From positions 1 to 38,710 of the forward strand of contig JBNJDY010000009.1 of assembly GCA_051745305.1 (NCBI GenBank): DNA of 38,710 nt, written 5' to 3'. A program made the position numbers and the translations under genes. Under the pieces are notes generated by a model. It did not search any database, had not been told where the DNA came from, and worked only from the letters and a program-made list of their open reading frames with translations. Below are positions 25,435-33,413 of this stretch, piece after piece; position 1 is the first letter of the stretch, and every line of letters begins with the position of its first letter. Origin of the DNA: Saliniplasma sp051745305. GTDB taxonomy: Archaea; Thermoplasmatota; Thermoplasmata; Halarchaeoplasmatales; Halarchaeoplasmataceae.

Positions 25435-26056
25435 ACTCCACTCGATATTTGAGTAATATACCATCGTCTAAAGTTTGATGATCGTAAAGATTCAAACTAA
25501 TTATATCATCGATATCTCGGGCACCTACACCATCGGCGGGAGTTGGAGAGTTTTTACCACCAATAAATACGCTTCCTACGAAAACATAGTACTCATCTAC
25601 TAATTTTTCTTTAAAGAAGGAATATATCACTTCGCCTCCTCCTTCGACGAGGACACTATCAACACTTCTTTCTTCCAAAATTTTCATCAATTTAGACAAA
25701 TCTACTTTATCACCATCTCCACATTTGACCCAACCATCCCTGTCCATCTTTTCTGTGGTCGCGATAAGAAAACCTCCTTCCCTAAACAATTTTGCATCTT
25801 TAGGTGTTCTATCTTTAGAATCGAGAACTACTTTCAATGGATGTTCTGGGTCTTCTACGAATCTATCTTTCACCGTGAGTTTTGGATCATCTGCTAACAC
25901 CGTTCCTATACCTACTAAGATAGCATCTACGTCATTTCTCAGTTCATGGACTCTCTTGAAGTCCTCTTCACCGGATATCTTGACCTCACTTCTATCAGGT
26001 AATGCTATCTTCCCGTCTGCAGACATGGCAACGTTCACGATCACTTTAGGTTTCAT
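25424..26056 (-). CDS. RibD-like reductase of riboflavin/F420 flavin synthesis (ArfC type)
   Basis: This 210-aa protein is the stand-alone reductase domain of RibD (DHFR fold), lacking a deaminase domain, as in archaea, where it reduces 2,5-diamino-6-ribosylamino-pyrimidinone 5'-phosphate with NAD(P)H. Motifs: VIVNVAMSADGKIA at the N-terminus, RNDVDAILVGIGTVLADDPKLT near residues 40-62, VLVEGGGEVIYSFF near 135, and VFIGGKN near 165. The pathway leads to FMN/FAD and the F420 deazaflavin core. It lies 12 bases downstream of rtcA and overlaps the Mut7-C gene, so the three are probably one transcription unit with no obvious shared pathway. Confidence 0.9.
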   Translation of the reverse strand: MKPKVIVNVAMSADGKIALPDRSEVKISGEEDFKRVHELRNDVDAILVGIGTVLADDPKLTVKDRFVEDPEHPLKVVLDSKDRTPKDAKLFREGGFLIATTEKMDRDGWVKCGDGDKVDLSKLMKILEERSVDSVLVEGGGEVIYSFFKEKLVDEYYVFVGSVFIGGKNSPTPADGVGARDIDDIISLNLYDHQTLDDGILLKYRVEYDD

Positions 26057-26068
26057 TCATATCGTCCT

Positions 26069-27067
26069 CTAATATTTTAATAAGTAATGGTCATCGATCT
26101 TTTCCAAACTTATACTTTCTTTTGCAAATTTGTTAACAACCCAAATATTGGTCTCCAGGTGTCCTGTTTTTTCTAGAACCGTCAATTCGCCTTGGTCTTT
26201 AATCAGAGATAGGAAAGGCACAAGCTGATCAGCACTCCAATTATCCAAAACCACATCATTTGAGATGAATTTTTTAAGCGTCTCAGCAGCTTCTTTCCCT
26301 ACCTCTTCAGCAGGAACTCCCTTCTCACCAAGTTTCCCACAACCCAAGATTCTCCCTCCTTCAGTCCAGATAGTTATACCAGTTCCCGGACTGCTTGAAC
26401 TGTGAGATTCTGTTTTGATCGAAACTGGGATTTCAAGGAACTCTTTTAGAACAGATTTTTTCATCCTTTTCATGATGTGATCTGGTAGATCAGTAACGAA
26501 GACTTTACCTTTGATCTCAGATACTTCTGCAGAGTATTCAGGTTTTTTTAATTCACCCGCCGAGATATCAACCCTGATCTTACCGCCCCCTCTTGGGTAA
26601 TGTCCTCTTTTGATCAATCTTGAATTTACGTTACAACCCATATTTTTTAGATGTTTAAGGAATACATTCTCGAAGTAATCATAGGGTGGAGACCATTTCA
26701 CGTCGGTTCCGCCTTTCAATTCTATGGTCAGATCTTTTCCAGATATAACTGCAGGAGGTAATAATGCTTGGAGCATCAACGTAACACTACCGGCAGTCCC
26801 TATATCGAATCTGTATAAGCCTCCCTCTATATCTCCAGGATCAAATTCTACGCTTTCCGACCCTTTTTTCAGTCCCTTTGCACTTCCGTTACTTATCTCG
26901 ACTGCTGCTTCTAGAGATTTAAGATGCTGATGGGATAGACCTGGATTTGGTCGGTTGGCTCTGATATTATTGATTTTGATTTCCGTATCTGTGACCATGG
27001 ACATTGCTACTGCTGTCCTGAGTATCTGACCTCCGCCTTCGCCGTAGGAACCGTCTATCTCGATCAT
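26069..27067 (-). CDS. rtcA: RNA 3'-terminal phosphate cyclase
   Basis: RtcA converts RNA 3'-phosphates to 2',3'-cyclic phosphates, with ATP and a covalent enzyme-AMP. The 332-aa protein opens with IDGSYGEGGGQILRTAVAMS, the family signature, and has KRGHYPRGGGKI near residue 165. The nucleophilic His of the family is kept in GHLETNIWVV (about residue 303), matching HLLTNIAVV of the E. coli enzyme as I remember it. The start is the ATG at 27067, where family similarity begins; an in-frame TTG at 27112 is unlikely. No RtcB or archease lies nearby. It is divergent from memo across a short promoter region. Confidence 0.93.
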   Translation of the reverse strand: MIEIDGSYGEGGGQILRTAVAMSMVTDTEIKINNIRANRPNPGLSHQHLKSLEAAVEISNGSAKGLKKGSESVEFDPGDIEGGLYRFDIGTAGSVTLMLQALLPPAVISGKDLTIELKGGTDVKWSPPYDYFENVFLKHLKNMGCNVNSRLIKRGHYPRGGGKIRVDISAGELKKPEYSAEVSEIKGKVFVTDLPDHIMKRMKKSVLKEFLEIPVSIKTESHSSSSPGTGITIWTEGGRILGCGKLGEKGVPAEEVGKEAAETLKKFISNDVVLDNWSADQLVPFLSLIKDQGELTVLEKTGHLETNIWVVNKFAKESISLEKIDDHYLLKY

Positions 27068-27140
27068 ATGATACACAAGATGAAACAGGGGACTTATTTG
27101 TTTTTCTTTCAACCCCCCTCGACAAATTTAAGTATGTACT

Positions 27141-27157
27141 ATTTCATATTATGAAAT
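27141..27157. promoter_or_regulatory. Perfect 17-bp palindrome before memo, candidate operator
   Basis: ATTTCATATTATGAAAT has two perfect 8-bp arms around one T. It lies between a TATA-like AATTTAAG (27124-27131) and the memo start, overlapping the expected transcription start, a classic repressor position. It may also affect the divergent rtcA promoter. Confidence 0.5.
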
Positions 27158-27166
27158 GGTGAGATG

Positions 27167-27982
27167 ATGCTTAGAAAACCTGCGGTTGCTGGACAGTTCT
27201 ATCCCGGTTCCGAGAAGTCCCTTAGACAAAAGATCGAAGAATGTTTTTTACATGAATTAGGGCCTGGAGAGATCCCTAAAGAAGAAGGAAAACTTCACAA
27301 TATAAAAGGTATAGTCTCCCCTCATGCGGGGTACGCATATTCAGGTCCCGTAGCTGCGCACGCCTATAAAGAGGTGTTTGAGGATGGAAAGCCAGATCTT
27401 TTCATCATATTGGGTCCAAACCATAGAGGGATGGGTGCTTCAATATCCGTTTCAGATCAGGATTTCCAAACGCCTCTTGGAACAGCTAAAGTGGACAAGG
27501 AAGTAGCAAACGAATTAGTTGGCGGGACAATAGAATTGAACAATCCCGCTCACATGGGTGAACATTCATTGGAAGTCCAACTTCCTTTCTTACAGTATCT
27601 ATGGGATGAGATAAGGATGGTACCGCTCTCATTTAACATACAAAATTATAGGACGGCTAAAGAAGTGGGAGAAAAGATAAGGGAAGTCATTCAAGGAAAG
27701 GAGACCTTAATTATCGCTTCTACGGATTTTTCACACTATGTCATCCAAAAAACCGCTGAGAAGAAAGACAAGATGGCTATAGATAAGATCTTAGAAAACG
27801 ACCCTAAGGGATTATTCGAAACGATCCAAAAGGAAAATATATCCATGTGTGGATATGGCCCCGTGATGGCCATGATGATCGGTTCAGGTGGGGATAAAGG
27901 GCAACTGCTTAAGTATGCTACAAGTGGTGATATTATGGCCATGAAAGAGGTTGTTGGATACGCATCGTTATCATTCGAGTGA
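27167..27982 (+). CDS. amrB: Memo-like protein (AmmeMemoRadiSam system protein B)
   Basis: The 271-aa protein belongs to the Memo family, with a fold like class III extradiol dioxygenases. Family stretches: RKPAVAGQFYPGS at the start, GIVSPHAGYAYSGPVAAHAY (near residue 50), LGPNHRGMG (near 85), HSLEVQLPFLQYL (near 130), STDFSHY (near 190) and MCGYGPVMAMM near 228. The His and Cys positions match the putative metal site of Memo. Its biochemical role is still unclear; in prokaryotes it is often encoded beside an AMMECR1 protein and a radical SAM enzyme. A GGTGAG ribosome site favours the second of two adjacent ATGs. The converging gene is a broken radical SAM gene. Confidence 0.9.
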   Translation: MLRKPAVAGQFYPGSEKSLRQKIEECFLHELGPGEIPKEEGKLHNIKGIVSPHAGYAYSGPVAAHAYKEVFEDGKPDLFIILGPNHRGMGASISVSDQDFQTPLGTAKVDKEVANELVGGTIELNNPAHMGEHSLEVQLPFLQYLWDEIRMVPLSFNIQNYRTAKEVGEKIREVIQGKETLIIASTDFSHYVIQKTAEKKDKMAIDKILENDPKGLFETIQKENISMCGYGPVMAMMIGSGGDKGQLLKYATSGDIMAMKEVVGYASLSFE

Positions 27983-28335
27983 TCAAGTTCTTCTCGATGT
28001 TGGCGATCCACCGCTGAAAAAGAAACGTCCAACCTCTATCCTTCTACATAAGTAACTGTTTACTTTCTCGATCTCTGCAGCTAATTTCCTTACCTCGATG
28101 AAATTGTTCCTGTACTCTTTCCGTGGGCGATATCCCAGTTTTGACAGTTCAAGCATCTGAAATTGCACCCCTCCATAGATATAGTAAAACTTTTTGGAGG
28201 TGCAGGATGTAGATTTTTTGAAGCTACAATAGGTATCCCAATTTCACATACGCCAAACTCACCCTTCAACCGATTCACGCCACATCTCCATTCGCAGAGA
28301 TCACAATTTTCTAGCTATGAAAGGTATTCCATCAT
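27983..28335 (-). pseudogene. Broken radical SAM gene (AmrS/PflX-like), N-terminal remnant
   Basis: Read on the minus strand from ATG 28332, the frame meets TAG at 28317-28315 after five codons, then continues as CDLCEWRCGVNRLKGEFGVC, and further on MEGCNFRCLNCQNWDIAHG with the CX3CX2C radical SAM motif (about 28180-28140). After about 28130 the similarity shifts to another frame (KEYRNNFIEVRKLAAEIEKV ... FFFSGGSPT), which ends with a stop at 27983 exactly where memo ends. Thus a nonsense codon, a frameshift and loss of the C-terminal two thirds are visible. The family makes 5'-deoxyadenosyl radicals; the AmrS branch accompanies Memo, which fits the neighbour. PflX-like relatives are an alternative identity. 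Sequencing error cannot explain the truncation. Confidence 0.85.
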
Positions 28336-28336
28336 A

Positions 28337-29797
28337 TCAATAATTCATGTAAACGGTTTTGCTGATAGTATAAAAATCTAAAGCTGACTCGCCCTGTTCC
28401 CTCCAAGTTTTACTGGATGAATCCTTCAACCCTCCGAAAGGAACGTGTAGTTCTAGACCGGTTGTTTTTTCATTGACCTTTATCACTCCATCTTCGATTT
28501 CATTTACGAACCTATTAGCCTCGGAGAGGTCTTTTGTAACTATACTAGCTGATAATCCGTATCTTATAGAATTTGCTATCTTTATTGCCTCTTCGAAACT
28601 ATGAACTTTTATAACACTAAGCACTGGTCCAAAAATCTCTTCTTGGGCTATTGTCATATCGGGTTTTACGTTCGAAAAAACCGTAGGTTCGATGAAGTGA
28701 CCTTTAGAGAAATATCCTGTGTCGAGTTTATTACCACCGGTTTCTAAAATAGCACCTTCCTCCAATCCTATCTTGATAAAATCTAAAGTACTTTGTAATT
28801 CATCTTTACTTACCTGTGGACCCATATCTGGATTTTCTAGCCCTGGTCCCACTTTTATATCCCTAATTCTTTCGATCAACTTTGAAATGAAATTATCATA
28901 AATTTTATCGTGAACTATTGCTCTAGATGTGGCAGTACATGCCTGTCCAGTGACTCCAAAAGCACCGTTTTTAACGATGTCCACTGCTTTATTGATATCA
29001 GCACTTTCCATGACTAGTGTTGGATTCTTTCCTCCCATCTCTGTCTGGACCCTTTTTCCACTCTCTGCAGCATTCTCTTGTACTTTCTTACCTACATTTA
29101 AACTTCCAGTGAATGAAACCGCATCGATATCCGGATGAGTTGTGATAGTATTGCCCACGGTTTTACCCGCCCCAGTAACGTAATTGATCACACCTTTCGG
29201 AATACCGGACTCATCTATACATTCGAACAATTTTCTAGACGTTTCAGGCGCCAAACTTGCAGGTTTGAACACGACCGTATTACCTGCTGCTAACGCTGGT
29301 GCGATCTTCCAAGAAAGGATTGCTAGAGGGTAATTCCAAGGGGTGATCAGACCGACCGTACCCAGGGGTTCTTTGATCGTGTACAACAATTTATCATTTT
29401 CATTCGCTGATTTAATATCTCCTCCGATCTCTTTTGCTTTTACGGAATAGTAGTGGAAAATATCTATAGCTCTTTGTACTTCTCCATTTGATTCATCTAA
29501 GGTCTTTCCTTCCTCACGAGTAATAGTTTCTGCTAATTCATCTTTTCTTTTTTCCAAAATTTCAGAGATCGTTTTTAGTAACCTTCCACGTTTCGCTGCT
29601 GGAATATCGGACCATACTTCCTCAGCACGATTTGCTGCTTTTACAGCTTTAACAACATCTACCTCGTTCGAGTACTGGTAATAACCTATCAACTCCTCAT
29701 TATCCGCAGGATTCCGATTTTCGAAGGTCTCTTTAGAATCACATTCTACCCATTCTCCATCGATGTAGTTCAGACGTAGTTTGTCTTTATCGACCAT
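28337..29797 (-). CDS. NAD(P)-dependent aldehyde dehydrogenase (semialdehyde dehydrogenase type)
   Basis: This is a 486-aa ALDH-superfamily enzyme that oxidises an aldehyde to an acid. Seen motifs: PLGTVGLITPWNYPLAILSWKIAPAL (cofactor fold, near 150), VSFTGSLNVGKK (near 230), catalytic Glu in QTEMGGKNP (near 252), catalytic Cys in TGQACTATSR (near 286), EEIFGPVL (near 380), and PFGGLKDSSSK at the C-terminus. It most resembles 2-oxoglutarate-semialdehyde or succinate-semialdehyde dehydrogenases, but substrate is uncertain. GGATGGGGAT before the ATG at 29797 favours this start over an upstream ATG at 29821. It is divergent from queD and ends against the radical SAM remnant. Confidence 0.9.
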   Translation of the reverse strand: MVDKDKLRLNYIDGEWVECDSKETFENRNPADNEELIGYYQYSNEVDVVKAVKAANRAEEVWSDIPAAKRGRLLKTISEILEKRKDELAETITREEGKTLDESNGEVQRAIDIFHYYSVKAKEIGGDIKSANENDKLLYTIKEPLGTVGLITPWNYPLAILSWKIAPALAAGNTVVFKPASLAPETSRKLFECIDESGIPKGVINYVTGAGKTVGNTITTHPDIDAVSFTGSLNVGKKVQENAAESGKRVQTEMGGKNPTLVMESADINKAVDIVKNGAFGVTGQACTATSRAIVHDKIYDNFISKLIERIRDIKVGPGLENPDMGPQVSKDELQSTLDFIKIGLEEGAILETGGNKLDTGYFSKGHFIEPTVFSNVKPDMTIAQEEIFGPVLSVIKVHSFEEAIKIANSIRYGLSASIVTKDLSEANRFVNEIEDGVIKVNEKTTGLELHVPFGGLKDSSSKTWREQGESALDFYTISKTVYMNY

Positions 29798-29890
29798 GTT
29801 TATCCCCATCCTTACATTCAACGTTATCGTGTTAAAATAAATTTTCGATATGACTCAACGTAATTTCAATAGACTTTCAAACGGAAAAAG

Positions 29891-29899
29891 TAATATTTA
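29891..29899 (+). promoter_or_regulatory. TATA-like box for leaderless queD transcript
   Basis: TAATATTTA is centred 26 bp before the ATG at 29921, and no ribosome site is seen before that ATG, consistent with a leaderless message. Confidence 0.4.
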
Positions 29900-29920
29900 G
29901 TGACGCATCTATATTTGACC

Positions 29921-30391
29921 ATGATACGTTTAGAGTTGAACGGCTGGGATGCCCACATAGGCTTTTCGGCTTCACATCTGCTTCCAGGGCACTACAAGTG
30001 TGGCCGAATGCACGGTCACAATTATGCATTAAATGCTAGAATACTAGGGGAGGAATCTCCTAAAGGGCTCGTTTTTGATTTCCTTCCATTGAAGAAAAAA
30101 TTGAGAAAGATCGCGGATGAACTTGACCATAAGATCTTATTAGCTAAAGGTATGAAAGGAATGGTCAAAGAAAGCGGGGAATATAAGATCCGAATAGACG
30201 GAAAAAGATACGTATTCCCTGAAGAAGACGTAATACTACTGGATATCAATCAAGTCACAACGGAAGAACTAGCTCGCTATCTTTTAGATAGGGTGATCGA
30301 TGATATCGATTTTCCTGAAACAATAAAAGTTGTCGAAATAGGTGTAGACGAATCAAGAGGACAGGGGGCTTGGGCTAGGAGGAAACTGTGA
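29921..30391 (+). CDS. queD: QueD, 6-carboxytetrahydropterin synthase
   Basis: QueD makes 6-carboxy-5,6,7,8-tetrahydropterin from dihydroneopterin triphosphate, the first dedicated step to preQ0 and, in archaea, archaeosine in tRNA. The 156-aa protein shows the zinc and catalytic motif: His19 in SASHLLPGHYKCGRMHGHNY, Cys27 and His31/His33. The C-terminus KVVEIGVDESRGQGAWARR carries the Glu that anchors the pterin. The start is ATG 29921, where similarity begins. It abuts queC with no spacing (stop followed at once by ATG), so the pair is translated together. QueE, the next enzyme of the pathway, is not in this window. Confidence 0.92.
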   Translation: MIRLELNGWDAHIGFSASHLLPGHYKCGRMHGHNYALNARILGEESPKGLVFDFLPLKKKLRKIADELDHKILLAKGMKGMVKESGEYKIRIDGKRYVFPEEDVILLDINQVTTEELARYLLDRVIDDIDFPETIKVVEIGVDESRGQGAWARRKL

Positions 30392-31063
30392 ATGTCAAAG
30401 GCAGTGGTATTATTATCGGGAGGATTGGATTCTTCAACTACACTAGGTATCGCCAATGAAGGACATGAAGAAATTTACGCACTCACTTTCAGATATGGGC
30501 AGAAACACGATAAAGAGATCCAGTGTGCAAAAGAACTAGCAGATTATTACTCGGTTAAAGAACATATTATAATAAATACTCAACTGGAAAAGATAGCAAA
30601 ATCATCCTTACTTAACGATGGTGATATCCCGATTTTAGACGAAAATGAGATAGGAAATACGATACCAACTACATATGTTCCTGCTAGGAATATTATCTTC
30701 TTGAGTTATGCTCTCTCATATGCTGAAAGCGTTGATGCTGAAACGATATACATAGGTGCAACTGCTGTAGACTACAGCGGTTATCCAGATTGTCGGCCAG
30801 AATTTTTTGAAGCCTTCAAGACCATGGCCATGAAGGGTACGAAAAGAGGTACTGAAGGTAAACAGATCGATATAAAGACGCCCTTGATCGATAAAAGTAA
30901 ATCTGAGATCATAAAAAGAGGAGTGGAATTATCAGTACCTTATCAAAAGACATGGAGCTGCTATAGAGGTGGTGTAAAAGCCTGCGGTACCTGTGATTCA
31001 TGTAAGCTAAGATTGAAAGGATTTGAAGAAGCGGGTCTTACAGATCCTTTAGAATATGAATGA
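30392..31063 (+). CDS. queC: QueC, 7-cyano-7-deazaguanine (preQ0) synthase
   Basis: QueC converts 7-carboxy-7-deazaguanine to preQ0 using ATP and ammonia. The 223-aa protein begins with the PP-loop VVLLSGGLDSSTT (SGGLDS at 9-14), then TFRYGQKHDKEI (near 35), TTYVPARNIIFLS (near 90), and a zinc site of four cysteines, C190, C198, C201 and C204 (SCYRGG..ACGTCDSC). All expected residues are present and the length is normal. In archaea preQ0 is inserted into tRNA position 15 by TGT and then amidated to archaeosine. It immediately follows queD and ends 6 bases from a convergent gene. Confidence 0.95.
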   Translation: MSKAVVLLSGGLDSSTTLGIANEGHEEIYALTFRYGQKHDKEIQCAKELADYYSVKEHIIINTQLEKIAKSSLLNDGDIPILDENEIGNTIPTTYVPARNIIFLSYALSYAESVDAETIYIGATAVDYSGYPDCRPEFFEAFKTMAMKGTKRGTEGKQIDIKTPLIDKSKSEIIKRGVELSVPYQKTWSCYRGGVKACGTCDSCKLRLKGFEEAGLTDPLEYE

Positions 31064-31069
31064 TGCTAT

Positions 31070-31897
31070 TCATCTACAGTCTTTTTCTTTAAACTTTTTG
31101 TAGAATGTGTATATGATTGCAGAACCTGCCAACATTAGGATGATGAACCCGGTGCCAACAAATGGGACTTCATCATCATTTTCTTCTCTTTCCTCTAGGT
31201 GGAAATCCACGAGTTCTTCTTTGCCCCTCAAGGTACCAAATTCGTATTCTTCTATTTTTATAGTATTTTCAACTTCTGGGGAATAATAGTTATGGATGTG
31301 AAGATCATATTGTTTATCAGGACCTTCTTCATAGATGGTCATGTTGATCAAATAAGCTTCGAATACTCCAGCCGGTACTTTGACTTGAGATTTGCTCTCA
31401 ACTTTGAAATCAAAATCCATTCTTTCTCCTTTTTCCCAGTACTCTCCTTCTTCCTCAGGTTTTTCCCATCTTATAGCTGCACTAGTCCAGGTCTTCCCTA
31501 CATTTAAAGGAAAATCTATTTCGTTAACAGTAGGGTTGTAAGCATAAACCCCATCTGAATTAATTTCAGCGACCAGGGAGAGTCCATCTTTCGTATAGAA
31601 GTGAGTTTCGGTATCTATCTCTCCTTCTTCCACGGTGTAATTTAGCATATAGGACTCAAATATATCTCCATCGATATCGATATATTCCTCATCTGAATCG
31701 ACCTTTTTTGTGTAGTTTATAATTTTGTTTCCTTCTGTTCTATTATAACTCCAATAACTATCTTCTACCCATGTGGGTACCTCTTCCTCTGAGGCTTCAC
31801 CCATTTCTGATACGAATGAAGATGACGATATAATCAATAATGATATGGCTAAGATCATGATCGGTTTTAGGTACCTGAGGCTTGCAGATCCTTTCAT
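31070..31897 (-). CDS. Exported, membrane-anchored protein of unknown function
   Basis: I do not recognise a named family. The 275-aa protein has a signal-peptide-like start (basic residues, then IMILAISLLIISSSS), an acidic extracellular part of about 210 residues rich in Glu, Tyr and Trp, and a C-terminal membrane helix (GTGFIILMLAGSAIIYTFY) with a basic tail. Several N-x-S/T sites (for example NRT, NYT, NMT) could be glycosylated. The second half, VPAGVFEAYLINMT...YYSPEVENTIKIEEYEF, looks like the beta-rich surface proteins related to DUF3108 found in other archaea, but the resemblance is loose. It has its own promoter (GTATATAAG). It probably sits on the outer face of the membrane. Confidence 0.75.
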   Translation of the reverse strand: MKGSASLRYLKPIMILAISLLIISSSSFVSEMGEASEEEVPTWVEDSYWSYNRTEGNKIINYTKKVDSDEEYIDIDGDIFESYMLNYTVEEGEIDTETHFYTKDGLSLVAEINSDGVYAYNPTVNEIDFPLNVGKTWTSAAIRWEKPEEEGEYWEKGERMDFDFKVESKSQVKVPAGVFEAYLINMTIYEEGPDKQYDLHIHNYYSPEVENTIKIEEYEFGTLRGKEELVDFHLEEREENDDEVPFVGTGFIILMLAGSAIIYTFYKKFKEKDCR

Positions 31898-31925
31898 TAT
31901 ATCGGACTAAACACTTTTACTAGTG

Positions 31926-31934
31926 CTTATATAC
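31926..31934 (-). promoter_or_regulatory. TATA-like box of the exported protein gene
   Basis: On the minus strand GTATATAAG is centred about 33 bp before the ATG at 31897, giving a predicted leader of under 10 nt. Confidence 0.5.
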
Positions 31935-32190
31935 TTTTTCCTGTAATAGTTTCGATAGAACATAATCTTGATTTTTATCAACTACTTATAAAAGTACACT
32001 GAAATTTAAAAACCCCTCTCATCATCAGTGTTTTTTTCCACCATACTTTAGAAAAAAGTGCAAGGCAACTCACTAACGTTTGCTTCCCATTTTTATCAAC
32101 TTCTTTAACATTCGCTCAAGAAGTGTGATAAATGTCACAGAATCAGAGATTTTGCTTACTTTTTCACTCCAATCTCTTCGCTCATGTAGT
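31935..32190. other. Gene-free stretch with hairpins and an orphan promoter-like box
   Basis: No coding frame here looks real. Visible structure: a plus-strand CTTATAAAAG box (31985-31994) with no gene after it; an inverted repeat ACACTGA (31996-32002) and TCAGTGT (32025-32031) that runs into T7; and an inverted repeat ATCAACTTCTT (32095-32105) with AAGAAGTGTGAT (32118-32129), an 11-bp stem with one bulged G and a 12-nt loop. I could not fit C/D-box sRNA motifs: ATGATGA occurs on the minus strand but no matching CTGA follows. Confidence 0.3.
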
Positions 32191-32197
32191 AAAAAAA
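32191..32197 (-). terminator. T-run terminator of tRNA-Leu
   Basis: Seven consecutive T residues (minus strand) follow the tRNA discriminator base directly, as is usual for archaeal tRNA termination. Confidence 0.6.
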
Positions 32198-32282
32198 TGC
32201 GGGGGAAGGGATTCGAACCCTTGAACCTCTGTAGGACAGCGCCCTGAACGCTGCGCCGTTGGCCATGCTTGGCTACCCCCGC
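32198..32282 (-). tRNA. tRNA-Leu (anticodon CAG)
   Basis: The minus strand folds as a class II tRNA of 85 nt. The acceptor stem pairs GCGGGGG with CCCCCGC, with discriminator A at 32198. The anticodon stem CAGCG/CGCTG encloses loop TTCAGGG, giving anticodon CAG and decoding CUG. The long variable arm (TCCTACAGAGG) is as expected for leucine, and the T arm AAGGG-TTCGAAT-CCCTT is canonical. No intron is seen and CCA is not encoded. Confidence 0.96.
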
Positions 32283-32421
32283 CTAAAAGGATAAATTTTG
32301 TCTAAATGAATATAGTGGGTAATCTCTCGTTACATAACCTCTTTTAGATATATTTCAATTCTTTAAGATATGAATTTCTAATGAGTTATATGGGCTGAAG
32401 TAAATCAAATAAATTGAGTTC

Positions 32422-33339
32422 TTAGGGTTCTAACTGTTCTTTTTGGATTTCCAAGATCTCCATGCGGAAGGTCAGGGGCTTATTGTTTACTTCGTCATTG
32501 AAGTCCATGGTTATGGTGTCTCCTGAAACATCTACCACAATACCCATACCGTCAGGCCTCATACCATTTTGTCGCTGAATATCCATAACATTTCCAAAAT
32601 CCTCTCTATAAGGAGATATATGTTGAGCATCAACTAGACTTGGTTTTCTTACATCGTGTCTAACTTCTATGATATCTTCCGTGGAATCGATTGAAAGTAC
32701 TTCAGTATTCCATTCAGATGAATCATCGATATACGTACTATAGTTTTCTCCTACATCAGGATCATTCATCAATGTTACGATATCTCCTTCTATAGATGTT
32801 ACTATCTTATCCCAACTCCAAAATCTATCATTCACAACTAAATTTTCATCAGGTGTTTCTCCATATCTTCGTTCAAATGTTTCTATAGTTACTTCTTCAT
32901 ATACAGGCAGAGTTTCATATCTATCTACTTCAAATATCAAGTCTTCACTCCAAGCGGGATATGCTTTTTCAGGTGGTACTGTAAATGTTTTAGTTTGTCC
33001 CTCTTTCATACCTACAACATTGTCGACCCAACCATCGATGACTTCTTCACTATCAACGGTAAACTGGAATGGTTCTCCTCTTTCCCTATCAGCATATGTA
33101 AGTATAGTATCTTGATCAACATCTCTACTGGAGTCAAAGACTCTCCTACTGTCATATATCCTTTCGTCTTCAAGCCAACCTACATAATGTACTGTGACTG
33201 TATCTCCTTCTTCGACTACTACCTGTGGTTCCTCTACATCGTTATCTTCTTTAAAATAGTACCTGTCTAATGCATATACTCCACCGACGGAGGCACCTAT
33301 AACGATTATCACGATAATGTAGGTTGTAATTCTGTTCAT
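32422..33339 (-). CDS. Membrane-anchored FKBP-type peptidyl-prolyl isomerase
   Basis: The 305-aa protein starts with one membrane helix (TYIIVIIVIGASVGGVYAL), followed by an outward-facing FKBP domain: VEEGDTVTVHYVGWLEDERIYDSR (near 42-65), GEPFQFTVDSEEVIDGWVDNVVGMKEGQTKTFTVPPEKAY (near 88-127). The stretch between the two FKBP halves and after AYPAW holds inserted segments as in archaeal SlyD-like long FKBPs. About 130 further residues form a beta-rich acidic tail, including VVVDVSGDTITMDFNDEVNNKPLTF, which resembles the second half of long archaeal FKBPs. It likely folds exported proteins at the outer membrane face. It is divergent from purA and downstream of nothing obvious. Confidence 0.88.
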   Translation of the reverse strand: MNRITTYIIVIIVIGASVGGVYALDRYYFKEDNDVEEPQVVVEEGDTVTVHYVGWLEDERIYDSRRVFDSSRDVDQDTILTYADRERGEPFQFTVDSEEVIDGWVDNVVGMKEGQTKTFTVPPEKAYPAWSEDLIFEVDRYETLPVYEEVTIETFERRYGETPDENLVVNDRFWSWDKIVTSIEGDIVTLMNDPDVGENYSTYIDDSSEWNTEVLSIDSTEDIIEVRHDVRKPSLVDAQHISPYREDFGNVMDIQRQNGMRPDGMGIVVDVSGDTITMDFNDEVNNKPLTFRMEILEIQKEQLEP

Positions 33340-33413
33340 GTGTAATCATTGAAACAAAAATGTGCCAAAGTAATAAATGTTGCGGATGAAGAAAGTGATG
33401 GTTTTGTAATAAT

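Noticed and set aside
26150..26290. Apparent loss of the RtcA nucleophile (NWSADQL where I first expected a His)
   Set aside because: The nucleophilic His belongs to the later HLxTNI motif, which is present as GHLETNIWVV, so the enzyme looks intact.
28315..28317. In-frame TAG in the radical SAM remnant as a pyrrolysine codon
   Set aside because: The same gene also has a frameshift and lacks its C-terminus, and no pyl genes are seen in the window, so a dead gene is the simpler reading.
31990..32060. C/D-box small RNA on the minus strand
   Set aside because: ATGATGA fits a C box, but no CTGA D box follows within a suitable distance.
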